A stretch of DNA of 64,000 bases, from positions 24,067 to 88,066 of the forward strand of contig JBOGBZ010000004.1 of the NCBI GenBank assembly GCA_051656485.1. The letters run 5' to 3'. This document shows, piece by piece, positions 1 through 8,062 of this stretch; the stretch's first letter is position 1, and the number at the start of each line of letters is the position of its first letter. The translations under genes and the position numbers were made by a program. The notes beneath the pieces are model-generated. The model was not told the DNA's origin, ran no database searches, and worked only from the letters and a program-made list of their open reading frames with translations. Source of the stretch: JBOFDK01 sp051656485. Lineage in GTDB: Bacteria; Bacillota; Clostridia; Lachnospirales; Cellulosilyticaceae.

Positions 1-1343
1 AGGGCATCATAGTGGGTTCCTGGTCCACTTCGCACATTAAGCTTATCTACCATTACTTTCCCTACTTTATACCACACTGTTGGTTGTGGCTCCTGTGGTT
101 CTCCTGGTGGTTCGGGAGTCACTGGTGGTTCTGGTGTCACTGGCGTTACTGGTGGTTCTGGCGTTACCGGTGGCTCTGGGTCTACTGGCAGTTGTATATC
201 CCCATCAATGATTTGGTAGATTCTCTTAAGTGTGTCTGCTACGCCCATTCGATTAGCTATAATATCTCTAGTACTATAGTACACATTACCTTCTATTTGT
301 GGATACTTTTCATTCTCTAGTAACTGGCTTGCGATATCTTTTGCGATTTCATCTTTATAGATACCTTGACCAATATACAGCTTCACATCTGTGCCTTTTA
401 CTAGATTTGCCCACCATTTAGCAAGTGTCGCATAGTCTGCTTTTGGATGCCCTATCTCCCAGTATATCTGAGGTATAATGTAGTCTATCCATTCATTCTC
501 TATCCATGCTGTAGCATCTGCATATACAGAGTAGTACCCTTCTCCTCCGGTTGTATTGGAACCCTGAGGATCATTCTTTTTATTTTTCCAAATACCTATC
601 GGACTGATTCCGAAGCTTACTTCTGGTGCAGTACGTTCGATTGCCTCACTTACTTGCCTTACCATTTCATTGATATCTTCTCGTCTACTATTGGCTACTG
701 TACCATCTGGCCCTTCACCTTCTGGTAATGGATAGTAAGATGGGTAGAAGTAATCATCAAAGTGTATGCCATCCACATCATAGTTCGCTACTATTTCAGT
801 TACTGTATCTGCAATATGCTGCTGAACTTCTGGTAAAGCTGGATTGTAATAGAGCTTGTCTTTATAACTGATGGTCCATTCTGGATGTAGCCTTGCTGGA
901 TGCGTAGGCGCTAATGCATTAAAATCCGTCCCCGATGTGGTTACACGATAAGGATTCAGCCACGCATGAAATGCCATACCTCTTTTATGTGCTTCTTCAA
1001 TCATAAATTCCATCGGATCATAGCCTGGATATTTCCCTTGTGTGCCTGTCAAAATATCTGACCATGGATTGATACTTGAGCTGTAAAGTGCATCTGCCTT
1101 TGGTCTTACTTGTACGAAGACAGCATTCATTCCTACATCTTGTAACTTATCTAAAAGTTTTATGTACTCTCTTTTTTGTACTTCTGGATTATTTTTTGAG
1201 CCTGTGCTTGGAAAGTCTATATTATAAACCGTTGCAATCCACGCACCTCTCATATCTTGCTGTTGAGTCTGTGCTTGTATAGATGTTGGTACTACTGACA
1301 GTAGCATCACACAGAGCATCAACATACTTATGAACTTACGCAT
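1..1343 (-). CDS. Secreted glycoside-hydrolase-like (GHL10/DUF187) protein with SH3 domain, 3' end cut by window edge
   Basis: The gene runs off the left edge, so about 447 codons are visible. The start ATG at 1343 follows a GGGAG site. Residues 1-26 form a signal peptide. Residues about 27-340 match the GHL10 (DUF187) fold, with DMRGAWIATVYN near the start and the motif DGIHFDDYFYPSYY. A proline/threonine linker with repeated PVTPEPP units (about residues 383-420) leads into the start of a bacterial SH3 domain (DKLNVRSGPGTHYD) cut by the edge. The family is predicted to act on extracellular or cell-wall glycans; the substrate cannot be told from sequence. Domain assignment is firm, biochemical role is inference. 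Confidence 0.9.
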   Translation of the reverse strand, partial: MRKFISMLMLCVMLLSVVPTSIQAQTQQQDMRGAWIATVYNIDFPSTGSKNNPEVQKREYIKLLDKLQDVGMNAVFVQVRPKADALYSSSINPWSDILTGTQGKYPGYDPMEFMIEEAHKRGMAFHAWLNPYRVTTSGTDFNALAPTHPARLHPEWTISYKDKLYYNPALPEVQQHIADTVTEIVANYDVDGIHFDDYFYPSYYPLPEGEGPDGTVANSRREDINEMVRQVSEAIERTAPEVSFGISPIGIWKNKKNDPQGSNTTGGEGYYSVYADATAWIENEWIDYIIPQIYWEIGHPKADYATLAKWWANLVKGTDVKLYIGQGIYKDEIAKDIASQLLENEKYPQIEGNVYYSTRDIIANRMGVADTLKRIYQIIDGDIQLPVDPEPPVTPEPPVTPVTPEPPVTPEPPGEPQEPQPTVWYKVGKVMVDKLNVRSGPGTHYDA

Positions 1344-1470
1344 GTAAATCTCCCTTCTCTTTCTGTCTTTCTTTCAAATGTAGAAAAACTTCCTTTTTAT
1401 TTATTTTATAGTGTATTTTATCATATTTTCTTGTCTCACCTATTGTAGAGATATTACTTTTATATTACAA

Positions 1471-1500
1471 AAGGAGCTGTTTATGCATTCACAGCTCCTT
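1471..1500 (-). terminator. Terminator of the EEP-family gene
   Basis: A perfect 10-bp stem (AAGGAGCTGT with ACAGCTCCTT) around a 10-nt loop lies just after the stop of the gene at 1515-2312. On the minus strand it is followed by TTTTGTAATATAAA. Confidence 0.75.
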
Positions 1501-1514
1501 CATGTCTTACTACG

Positions 1515-2312
1515 TTATTGTATTTGTAAAGTTGCAAGTACAGGATAATGGTCTGACGGAAAGTGCCCTTCCACTGTGTCATAGCATAATTGCACTTGTT
1601 GTACTTGTATATCTTCTGTCACATAAATATAATCGATAGGATGCCCTTCTTTCTTCCCTGAGAAGTAATGATAACTTCTGCCTACTGGCTCATTCTCCAA
1701 TTGCGTATAGGCACTTGCTAATTTTTTCTTTTCTTTCTTTAGCAGTGAATTCTCCCATACCTTCATGGTACGACTGGTAGGTGTGGCATTGAAGTCTCCC
1801 ATAATGAGTGTCGGCTTTCTATCTTCTCTCTCTGCCGCTTGAATACTCTTAGTAATCAAATATAAGCCTTTGATTCTTGCCCAATAACTGATGTGGTCTA
1901 AATGAGTGTTATACAGCCTAATGCCTATCTCTGGTTTTTCTTTCATCACAAGGGTACAAGTCGTGCATATCCTTGGAAACATAGCAAGCCATCCTCTACT
2001 CGGCTTCTCTGGAGTTGGTGAAAGCCAAAACGTAGATTCTTCATTCATTTCAAACTTATTTTTCAAATAAAAAATAGCGGTGTACTCTCCTTTTTCTGCG
2101 CCATCTCGCCCACTTCCTACACATTGATACCCTTCAAGCAAACGCTTGAACTCCTTAATACCACTAGCTGTTAGCTCTTGTGTACCTATAATATCCGGCT
2201 TATATTTATCTATGATTTCCTTAATAACGAACTTTCGTCTATTAAAGTTTCTACGTCCTATGGGAAAACAATCTCTTTTCATATTAAAGCTCATAACTTT
2301 CAGCTCATTCAT
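1515..2312 (-). CDS. Endonuclease/exonuclease/phosphatase (EEP) family protein
   Basis: This 265-residue protein has the metal-dependent EEP superfamily motifs in order: SFNMKRD near the N-terminus, IIGTQE, YNTHLDH, MGDFNATP and the terminal SDHYPV. The closest kind is the small soluble phosphodiesterase/phosphohydrolase group. No signal peptide is visible, so it is probably cytoplasmic. The ATG at 2312 is preferred over an upstream in-frame one at 2336 because GGGGG sits 8 nt ahead of it. The substrate (DNA, sugar phosphate, phospholipid) cannot be assigned. It appears to be a single-gene unit ending in its own terminator. Confidence 0.85.
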   Translation of the reverse strand: MNELKVMSFNMKRDCFPIGRRNFNRRKFVIKEIIDKYKPDIIGTQELTASGIKEFKRLLEGYQCVGSGRDGAEKGEYTAIFYLKNKFEMNEESTFWLSPTPEKPSRGWLAMFPRICTTCTLVMKEKPEIGIRLYNTHLDHISYWARIKGLYLITKSIQAAEREDRKPTLIMGDFNATPTSRTMKVWENSLLKKEKKKLASAYTQLENEPVGRSYHYFSGKKEGHPIDYIYVTEDIQVQQVQLCYDTVEGHFPSDHYPVLATLQIQ

Positions 2313-2465
2313 CTTTATGCCCCCTATATCGTGCACTGTTCTTTCTTGTTATTATAGTATAGGATTCTTAATATATGCCTTTCCTTTTTCTGAAGTTTTC
2401 TTAAACTTTCTCTTCATACACTCTCCCCTTAGTATATATCTACTGACTCCAAATAACTACGCCCT

Positions 2466-2663
2466 CAAAAAAAATCCCTAGGTTTTCTATACCCAAGGAT
2501 TCGATCTCTTTGCTAAAAAATACCCTCTCAAGGAAACTTAGCTTGAGAATAATAACCCTATGCACTTACGTCACTGGTTGGATTATTAAGCTTTTGATCT
2601 ACCTATCCCCACCATTCCTTGCACCTCTTCTACACTATATACTACTCTTTATTCTCATTCATG
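2466..2663 (-). pseudogene. Decayed excisionase-like helix-turn-helix gene (relic)
   Basis: On the minus strand an ATG at 2663 with a perfect AAGGAGG-type ribosome site opens MNENK. One frame over comes VVYSVEEVQGMVGIGRSKA, the helix-turn-helix opening typical of small excisionase/MerR-like DNA-binding proteins. Further frame changes and stops follow, with recognisable scraps (LNN, then GYYSQAKFP) where such proteins usually read LN...GY...GKVP. At least two frameshifts and several stops make it non-functional. No integrase or attachment site is visible nearby. It looks like what remains of a mobile element. The family resemblance is from memory of the motif. Confidence 0.55.
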
Positions 2664-2824
2664 TTTTTTCCTCCTTATAGGTATTATTTAGTTTATATAG
2701 TGAGTATATTTTTTTTTGACATGGCAGATAAGAATTAAAAACCTCTAATGCATCGTCTACATACTTTGATATTCATAAGTTTATCTGTTTTTCCTTACTT
2801 ATTTTATAAATATTTTCCGTAAAA

Positions 2825-2855
2825 AAAGGTATGAATTTTACGAATCCATACCTTT
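2825..2855 (-). terminator. Terminator of the Rpn-family gene
   Basis: The stem AAAGGTATG/CATACCTTT lies directly after the stop of the gene at 2861-3781. On the minus strand it is followed by a run of T. Confidence 0.8.
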
Positions 2856-2860
2856 AACAC

Positions 2861-3781
2861 CTATTCTTTATTTACCTTTAATTGTTCCACTTGCTTTTCT
2901 GTTAATCCCAAAGCTTTTGCTATAACTTCTACTTCTATCCCTTGTTCAAGTAAATTAGTTGCACTTATAATTTTGTCTTCTAAAATAGCTTTTTCTTTTT
3001 CTTCTTGCATTGTCCTTGTAATATTCGCTGTCATAAGATCTACCTCCTCTTTATTGGCATGGAATAGCTTAATCACTTCTTCACGAACTGGATTTTCTAC
3101 TGTATGATCAATCCAGTCAATTAATTTCAATTTATGTTCATCCGGCATTTGCTGAAACTCTTTAACAACATTTGCTGCGCGTCTAACAAATTCTTTAGCA
3201 TCTACTTTTTGATCTAATAAGAAGATGGCCGATACAACGTTTTCTATCGCCATGAGATCTTCTTCTTTAAATTTATTGACATTAATTAAGATATATTCAA
3301 AGTCTATAATGTGGTTACTGAACAAATCAGCTCTGTGAATTTTCTCTTTGAAGGATTTTTCTACAGTCCATTTTGCTTCTCCGTTATATAAGACAATTGG
3401 AACAACCGCTGGTAATTTAAAGTCTTTCCTTTTCACTTCTTCTTTAGTATGCTTCTTCAGATACTTTCTCCAAATCTCTGATGTATAGGTGAACAACCTG
3501 ATTGGCATACTGTAATCTACAGTTGATTGAAGTTCTAAGAGAATGTAAAAGATTACTTCTTGTCCTTCAATATTTGCGGTATAAACCACGTCTGCTTCCA
3601 TCTCTTCATAATCTCTAATGACATAATAGCTTTTATCTTGAACAAGTCCCTCAGCTGTTAATTGATAAGCCCATTCTTCTTTGACAAAGCTTTGAAGCAT
3701 TTCTAAGAAGATTTGACTATTTTCAAAAAAGCTTTTGTAGGTCTTATCATGTATGTTATTTAGATCTTTTTTCATCTCCAT
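2861..3781 (-). CDS. Rpn family PD-(D/E)XK nuclease / YhgA-like putative transposase
   Basis: This 306-residue protein opens with MEMKKDLNNIHDKTYKSFF, typical of the Rpn/YhgA-like (PF04754) family. The PD-(D/E)XK core is visible as MEADVVYT, then YILLELQS with the E-x-Q signature, then the conserved PIRLFTYTSEIW stretch. The C-terminus is charged and helical and ends with a helix-turn-helix-like EVIAKALGLTEKQVEQL segment. The ATG at 3781 follows AGAGGGC and is preferred over 3865. Members are called recombination-promoting nucleases and are often variable accessory genes. It stands alone with its own terminator next to gene relics. Whether it is an active nuclease is not known. Confidence 0.85.
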   Translation of the reverse strand: MEMKKDLNNIHDKTYKSFFENSQIFLEMLQSFVKEEWAYQLTAEGLVQDKSYYVIRDYEEMEADVVYTANIEGQEVIFYILLELQSTVDYSMPIRLFTYTSEIWRKYLKKHTKEEVKRKDFKLPAVVPIVLYNGEAKWTVEKSFKEKIHRADLFSNHIIDFEYILINVNKFKEEDLMAIENVVSAIFLLDQKVDAKEFVRRAANVVKEFQQMPDEHKLKLIDWIDHTVENPVREEVIKLFHANKEEVDLMTANITRTMQEEKEKAILEDKIISATNLLEQGIEVEVIAKALGLTEKQVEQLKVNKE

Positions 3782-3856
3782 CTTTTGCCCTCTATTTTCT
3801 TTCATCTTATTTTTATTATATGCTATTCGAGATTTGCAATCAACGTCTTCTATCAG

Positions 3857-3896
3857 AAAATACACTATCAGGATGATTCTCCTGATAGTGTATTTT
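3857..3896 (-). terminator. Perfect 17-bp hairpin, probable bidirectional terminator
   Basis: Two perfect 17-nt arms (3857-3873 and 3880-3896) flank a 6-nt loop. The arms begin with AAAA and end with TTTT, so it could stop transcription either way. It directly follows the stop of the broken gene at 3904-4107. Confidence 0.7.
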
Positions 3897-3903
3897 AAAA
3901 TCT

Positions 3904-4107
3904 TTAAGCTTCTTCAATGACTTCATGTTCATTGTTTTGTTCTAACCATTCATAAGCTTCTTGCTCTGTTAAGTCAATAATTGTTTTTATTCCCCATGAG
4001 GTGCCACCTTCTGACCCTGAATATTTAGACAAAGCCCCTCCTGAACCAAATAAGAAGTAGTTTCCTTATGAATATTAGGATAACGCTTGTTTTTGATGGG
4101 CTTTTTT
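3904..4107 (-). pseudogene. Broken small gene, only its C-terminal part readable
   Basis: The minus strand holds a 53-codon open stretch, 3904-4065, with no start codon. It reads as a plausible protein end (GGTSWGIKTIIDLTEQEAYE...EVIEEA). Upstream, in the next frame, NKRYPNIHKETTSYL continues up to about 4107, suggesting one frameshift inside a roughly 65-residue gene. I do not recognise the family. No ribosome site is evident at its 5' end. The terminator-like hairpin at 3857-3896 fits its 3' end. It may be a real pseudogene or a coincidental open stretch. Confidence 0.4.
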
Positions 4108-4230
4108 TACATGAGTTGCTTATATTTTTTTCACTTATTACACTGTTTTGTTGTGTGTAATGAAATAATACTTTTTATCTTAAAAATAACAACTTATTTT
4201 TGTTTGACTCTATTTAAAGCAAAAAAATAG

Positions 4231-4385
4231 ACCATTAGGCCTAATAAGTAGGAGATTACTGGCTGATCATGCAGCTAAAGGTGGAGGCAGTTGATAGCCT
4301 ATCAGCCAAGTGTGAATGGTTAAAGTTTATGAATGCCAAAAAGAGCTATAAGATTAGAACTTCTAATCCTATAGCCCTTTTTTTT
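4231..4385 (+). ncRNA. Possible structured transcript of unknown type in a 365-bp gap
   Basis: The 4108-4472 gap contains no convincing gene. On plus, ACCATT (4231) can pair with AATGGT (4315-4320), enclosing GGCTGAT/ATCAGCC (4261-4267 with 4301-4307), and a strong terminator ends the unit at 4385. A poor promoter-like TTGACT lies at 4204. It matches no riboswitch or RNA family that I know. Alternatives are the relic of a small gene: one frame without a start codon ends in ADHAAKGGGS, and another runs 50 codons from an ATG at 4269 without a well-placed ribosome site. Confidence 0.25.
4343..4385 (+). terminator. Strong plus-strand terminator without an assigned gene
   Basis: A roughly 15-bp stem (AGCTATAAGATTAGAA with TTCTAATCCTATAGCC, one mismatch) is followed by eight T residues on the plus strand. 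Nothing annotated upstream on plus needs it, which supports an unrecognised transcript there. Confidence 0.65.
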
Positions 4386-4472
4386 GCATTTATCTCTTTG
4401 TTTTCTTTAACTTAATCTTTATTACATAATGCTCTAAAATCAAAGATTTTAGATGTAAAGCGTAGCGTAACT

Positions 4473-5525
4473 TTAATTCATAAATCTAACAATCAATCCA
4501 TAACCACTTCTATCAACGAATTTAACTTTTGTTTCACCGAAAGTCATTTCTTTGCCAAAAACTGGAGCTTTTCCTGAATTGAACGCCTTGTCAAGATAAG
4601 CAATAATACTTTTACCGTCATTTTTTGACTTAGAATAATAACAAATTGATTCAAGCGTTATGTTGTGCTTAGCAATCCCTGTAGGTGTAGGATTTTTAAC
4701 AGAATTAGTAATCCATCCACGAATATCAATATCTCTAAGAGATGTGTTTTCACGGTTAGGATAGATACTAACAATATCATTTGCTGCACCTTTAGGTGTA
4801 TCTTTTAAAGATTCAGCATTCCCAATAGCAATGTCGCCATTTTTAGCAAAACCAATACCAATTTTACCCAAAAGAGTATTTAAGTAATATCTTTCTTCTT
4901 CCCAAGTAGAGCCTGGTGTTCGAAGTGTAGTATTGTTATTGTTTAAACCAATTCTATCAGGAGTTGTGCCTACTACATGCTTAGTCTCCTCTGATACCAT
5001 TCCTTGTCCTGGAATTTTATCATAAGTTGGAACATCGCCTGGACGATAATCAGCGTCACCTTCTGGTGTAGTTGGAGCTTTATCGCCGTAAATCATTACG
5101 CAGTTAACACCGCTGATGTACTTATACTTAACTTCATAGCCGAGAGGCTCAGAAACGAAACGGATAGGAACGTAAGTTCTTCCATCTTTTAAGAAGGGAA
5201 CAGTATCCATTTTGGCTTCGCCATCAAGAGTTTTAATGTTAGAATCGTTAAGTTTTAAGATGATTTGGCCATCATTTATATTAGCTTGTTGAAGCTTTGG
5301 ATCCCATGTCATTTCATTATTCATCGTCTCAATAACAAAACGTAATGGGATTTGAATACGTCCATCATTGTCCATAAAAGCTTCTCCCATATCACTTGGG
5401 ATTTGTTGTTTAACATCATTAATATATACATCTGCTGGCCCTGGTGCTGCAAGAACTGTTCCTACCATACCCAATAATGCAACTATCAATATAAGTCCTG
5501 TTGTCATTTTTCTGCTTTTATTCAT
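4473..5525 (-). CDS. Secreted protein with copper-amine-oxidase N-terminal-like (stalk) domain
   Basis: This 350-residue protein starts at the ATG at 5525, where GGAGG precedes it; an upstream in-frame ATG at 5564 lacks this. A signal peptide ends at about VLAAPGPA. Two stalk-type repeats follow (about residues 30-140), with IQIPLRFVIETMN and TYVPIRFVSEPLG, the typical signature of PF07833. The remaining 200 residues, after a proline-rich hinge, have no domain I recognise. In Clostridia this stalk domain is found on many secreted surface or cell-wall proteins and does not imply amine oxidase activity. A 27-codon ORF with a good promoter sits upstream and may be its leader. Confidence 0.8.
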   Translation of the reverse strand: MNKSRKMTTGLILIVALLGMVGTVLAAPGPADVYINDVKQQIPSDMGEAFMDNDGRIQIPLRFVIETMNNEMTWDPKLQQANINDGQIILKLNDSNIKTLDGEAKMDTVPFLKDGRTYVPIRFVSEPLGYEVKYKYISGVNCVMIYGDKAPTTPEGDADYRPGDVPTYDKIPGQGMVSEETKHVVGTTPDRIGLNNNNTTLRTPGSTWEEERYYLNTLLGKIGIGFAKNGDIAIGNAESLKDTPKGAANDIVSIYPNRENTSLRDIDIRGWITNSVKNPTPTGIAKHNITLESICYYSKSKNDGKSIIAYLDKAFNSGKAPVFGKEMTFGETKVKFVDRSGYGLIVRFMN

Positions 5526-5609
5526 AAATAATCCTCCCTTTTCGCGATTTCCCCTTTTTTTCACAAATCTCTATCATTATCTCAAAAATTTATCATATTT
5601 TCAATCTTT

Positions 5610-5693
5610 TTATCCCCCCACCCTTCTATTCTCACCTTGAAACATATCCGAAGGCTGTTTTCGTTTGTTTCTTTCTACTGTTTTTCTTGACAT
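5610..5693 (-). CDS. 27-residue basic peptide, candidate leader ORF
   Basis: ATG at 5693 follows GGAGGT with a 7-nt spacer, and the ORF closes at 5610. It encodes a charged peptide starting MSRKTVERNKRK and ending NRRVGG, with no hydrophobic segment. A good promoter lies about 45 bp upstream. The next gene on the strand (start 5525) is 85 bp downstream with no clear terminator between, so it may be a leader peptide or an independent small protein. I do not recognise the family. Confidence 0.5.
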   Translation of the reverse strand: MSRKTVERNKRKQPSDMFQGENRRVGG

Positions 5694-5734
5694 AATTGAT
5701 ACCTCCATTTGTTTTTTGTTTTTGATGTATCGAA

Positions 5735-5762
5735 AGTATAATCTTTTTTAGACTCATGGCAA
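5735..5762 (-). promoter_or_regulatory. SigmaA-type promoter for the 27-codon ORF and stalk-domain gene
   Basis: On the minus strand TTGCCA (5757-5762) and TATACT (5735-5740) are separated by 16 bp, close to consensus. Confidence 0.6.
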
Positions 5763-5820
5763 GAAAAATGAAACATAAATTTTTACTTCTACCCACTTCT
5801 ACCTTTTTAGGGTAAAAAAA

Positions 5821-5851
5821 AGAGAATCTCTTGATAAATCAAGGATTCTCT
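5821..5851 (-). terminator. Terminator after tRNA-Ala
   Basis: The stem AGAGAATC...GATTCTCT with an inner CTTGAT/ATCAAG stem is followed on the minus strand by eight T, directly downstream of the tRNA. Confidence 0.85.
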
Positions 5852-5852
5852 A

Positions 5853-5925
<73 letters not shown>

Positions 5926-5969
5926 GCTACTTCTTTCTATGTATATGCGAAGCTTGTTTTACTTATGCC

Positions 5970-6476
5970 TTATGCTATACATTTTTCAAAAGCTACACGC
6001 TTATTCCCATCTTGTAAGTAGATGATGCCGCAGTACTTATAGCCTAATTTCTCCAGTAAGCGTTGCATCGATTGATTGTCTTCGTGTGTATCTATCTTAA
6101 TACTTACTACCCTTTCTTCCTTACATATGGCTTCTAGTGCTTCAAACAGCGTTCCTGCTACCCCACACCCTTTACAACTGTCCTTAACTGCTATACGATG
6201 AATGACTCCGTAACTTCCTTCACTAAGCCATCTTCCTTCATAAATCTCATCATATGTTCTTTCATCATTAAAGGAAAGTGCTGCTGATGCTACGATCTGT
6301 CCATCTCTTACGAGGATGTAGCTTTTTCCTTTTTGGATGTCTGCTTCAATGACTTTTAGATTTGGGTATCCATTTTGCCATTGGTCAATACCTGCTGCCT
6401 TAAAGTAAGCCTGTGCTTCTTCGATAATTGTCATCATCTCTCTTGCATCTATTGTTTGTGCTTGTCTGAACGTCAT
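5970..6476 (-). CDS. GNAT family N-acetyltransferase
   Basis: This 168-residue single-domain protein has the GNAT pattern: an N-terminal MTFRQAQTIDAREMM strand/helix, the acetyl-CoA motif region IHRIAVKDSCKGCGVAGTL with the Q/R-x-x-G-x-G/A-like loop replaced by CKGCGVAG, and a terminal DTHEDNQSMQRLLEKLGY motif B. It is soluble and cytoplasmic. The ATG at 6476 follows GGAGAG. The substrate (small molecule or protein amine) is not predictable. It lies between tRNA-Ala and lysS, separated from lysS by a terminator, so it is probably its own unit. Confidence 0.85.
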   Translation of the reverse strand: MTFRQAQTIDAREMMTIIEEAQAYFKAAGIDQWQNGYPNLKVIEADIQKGKSYILVRDGQIVASAALSFNDERTYDEIYEGRWLSEGSYGVIHRIAVKDSCKGCGVAGTLFEALEAICKEERVVSIKIDTHEDNQSMQRLLEKLGYKYCGIIYLQDGNKRVAFEKCIA

Positions 6477-6496
6477 CGCTCTCTCCTTATAAAAAA

Positions 6497-6526
6497 CACC
6501 TAGTTTAACTACTGCTAAACTAGGTG
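6497..6526 (-). terminator. Terminator of the greA-lysS unit
   Basis: An 11-bp stem CACCTAGTTTA/TAAACTAGGTG lies 12 bp after the lysS stop and is followed on minus by TTTTTT. Confidence 0.9.
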
Positions 6527-6538
6527 TCCATTTATTTA

Positions 6539-8035
6539 TTAGTCGTTTACTGGTTTCATTGTTGGGAAAAGTAATACGTCACGGATTGAGTAAGAGTTTG
6601 TAAGTAACATTACAAGTCTATCTACCCCAATACCAAGACCACCTGTTGGTGGTAACCCGTATTCAAGTGATGTAAGGAAATCTTCATCGATTTCTGTCGC
6701 TTCATCATCCCCTGCTGCACGAAGTGCTTCTTGATGTTCAAAACGTCCTCTTTGATCGATTGGATCATTAAGCTCTGAGAATGCATTTGCATGCTCACGA
6801 CCTACGATGAATAACTCGAAACGCTCTGTGTATTCTGGATCGTTTGGCTTACGTTTTGAAAGTGGAGAAATCTCAACTGGATGCTCTGTGATAAATGTAG
6901 GTTGGATAAGGTGCTCTTCTACATAATGCTCAAAGAATAAGTTAAGGATATCACCTTTTAAGTGACGCTCTTCGAATTGGATGTGGTGCTCTTTAGCAAC
7001 TGCTCTTGCTTCTTCAAGGTCTTTGATCGCTCTGAAATCTACATTTGCGTATTGCTTAACTGCATCTACCATTGAAAGACGTGTAAATGGCTTTTCAAGG
7101 TCGATTGTTACACCATCGTATTCTACAACAGCTGTACCAATTACAGTTTGTGCTACGTGACGGATAAGTTCCTCTGTAAGGTTCATGATATCTTCGTAGT
7201 CAGCGTATGCTTGGTATAATTCCATGATGGTGAACTCTGGGTTATGTCTTACAGACATACCTTCGTTACGGAATACACGACCGATTTCGTATACGCGGTC
7301 AAAACCACCTACGATGAGACGCTTTAATTTAAGCTCTGGTGCGATACGCATAAACATATCGATATCAAGTGCATTATGGTGTGTCACGAATGGACGTGCT
7401 GCAGCACCACCAGCAATTGAGTGAAGTACTGGTGTTTCTACTTCTAAGAAATCTCTGTTATCTAAGAAGTTACGCATCTCACGAATAATCATGGAACGCT
7501 TGATAAATGTATCTTTAACCTCAGGATTTACGATAAGGTCTAAGTAACGTTGTCTGTATCTGATTTCTGTATCTTTAAGACCATGATATTTCTCTGGTAA
7601 GATTTTAAGGCTCTTTGAAAGAAGTGTTACTTCATGTGCACGCACCGAAACTTCACCTTTTTGAGTACGGAATACTACACCTTGGATACCTACGATATCA
7701 CCGATGTCATACTTCTTGAACTCTGCATATACTTCTTCACCAAGCTCGTCTTTTCTAACGTAAGATTGGATTCTGCCTGATTTATCTTGTATATGAATGA
7801 AAGAAGCTTTACCCATATCACGCTTCGCCATAATACGACCTGCGATTGATACTTCTTTGCCTTCATAATCATCAAATGATTCTTGGATAGCTTCACTATG
7901 TGCTGTTACATCAAATTTTGTGATATGGAAAGGATCTTTACCTTTAGCTTGAAGATCACTTAACTTATCATATCTTACTTTCAGTAGTTCGTTTAAGTCT
8001 TCAACTACTGGTTGGTTTTGTGTGTTCTCTGACAA
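6539..8035 (-). CDS. lysS: Lysyl-tRNA synthetase, class II
   Basis: This 498-residue enzyme charges tRNA-Lys with lysine using ATP in the cytoplasm. An N-terminal OB-fold (about residues 60-150, with GRIMAKRDMGKASFIHIQD) precedes the class II catalytic core: RYLDLI and ETPVLH as motif 1 region, FRNEGMSVRHNPEFT as motif 2, and GLGIGVDRLVML as motif 3. Length is normal. The start codon is TTG at 8035, 6 nt after a GGAGG site. It follows greA on the same strand by 27 bp, and the two probably form one transcript ending at 6497. Identification is secure. Confidence 0.98.
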   Translation of the reverse strand: MSENTQNQPVVEDLNELLKVRYDKLSDLQAKGKDPFHITKFDVTAHSEAIQESFDDYEGKEVSIAGRIMAKRDMGKASFIHIQDKSGRIQSYVRKDELGEEVYAEFKKYDIGDIVGIQGVVFRTQKGEVSVRAHEVTLLSKSLKILPEKYHGLKDTEIRYRQRYLDLIVNPEVKDTFIKRSMIIREMRNFLDNRDFLEVETPVLHSIAGGAAARPFVTHHNALDIDMFMRIAPELKLKRLIVGGFDRVYEIGRVFRNEGMSVRHNPEFTIMELYQAYADYEDIMNLTEELIRHVAQTVIGTAVVEYDGVTIDLEKPFTRLSMVDAVKQYANVDFRAIKDLEEARAVAKEHHIQFEERHLKGDILNLFFEHYVEEHLIQPTFITEHPVEISPLSKRKPNDPEYTERFELFIVGREHANAFSELNDPIDQRGRFEHQEALRAAGDDEATEIDEDFLTSLEYGLPPTGGLGIGVDRLVMLLTNSYSIRDVLLFPTMKPVND

Positions 8036-8062
8036 AACTTTTCCTCCTTTGCAATGGTTAGA

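Noticed and set aside
90..195. Repeated GGTGGTTC-type units, possible CRISPR or VNTR
   Set aside because: They are in-frame codons of a Pro/Thr linker (PVTPEPP) in the GHL10 protein; no spacers or cas genes.
4137..4160. Hairpin TTACAC/GTGTAA
   Set aside because: Only 6 bp in AT-rich sequence and not adjacent to any gene end.
4269..4415. 50-codon plus ORF starting MQLKVEAVDS
   Set aside because: The AGGAG site is 14 nt away, it runs through the terminator T-run and its product looks random; kept only as an alternative to the RNA idea.
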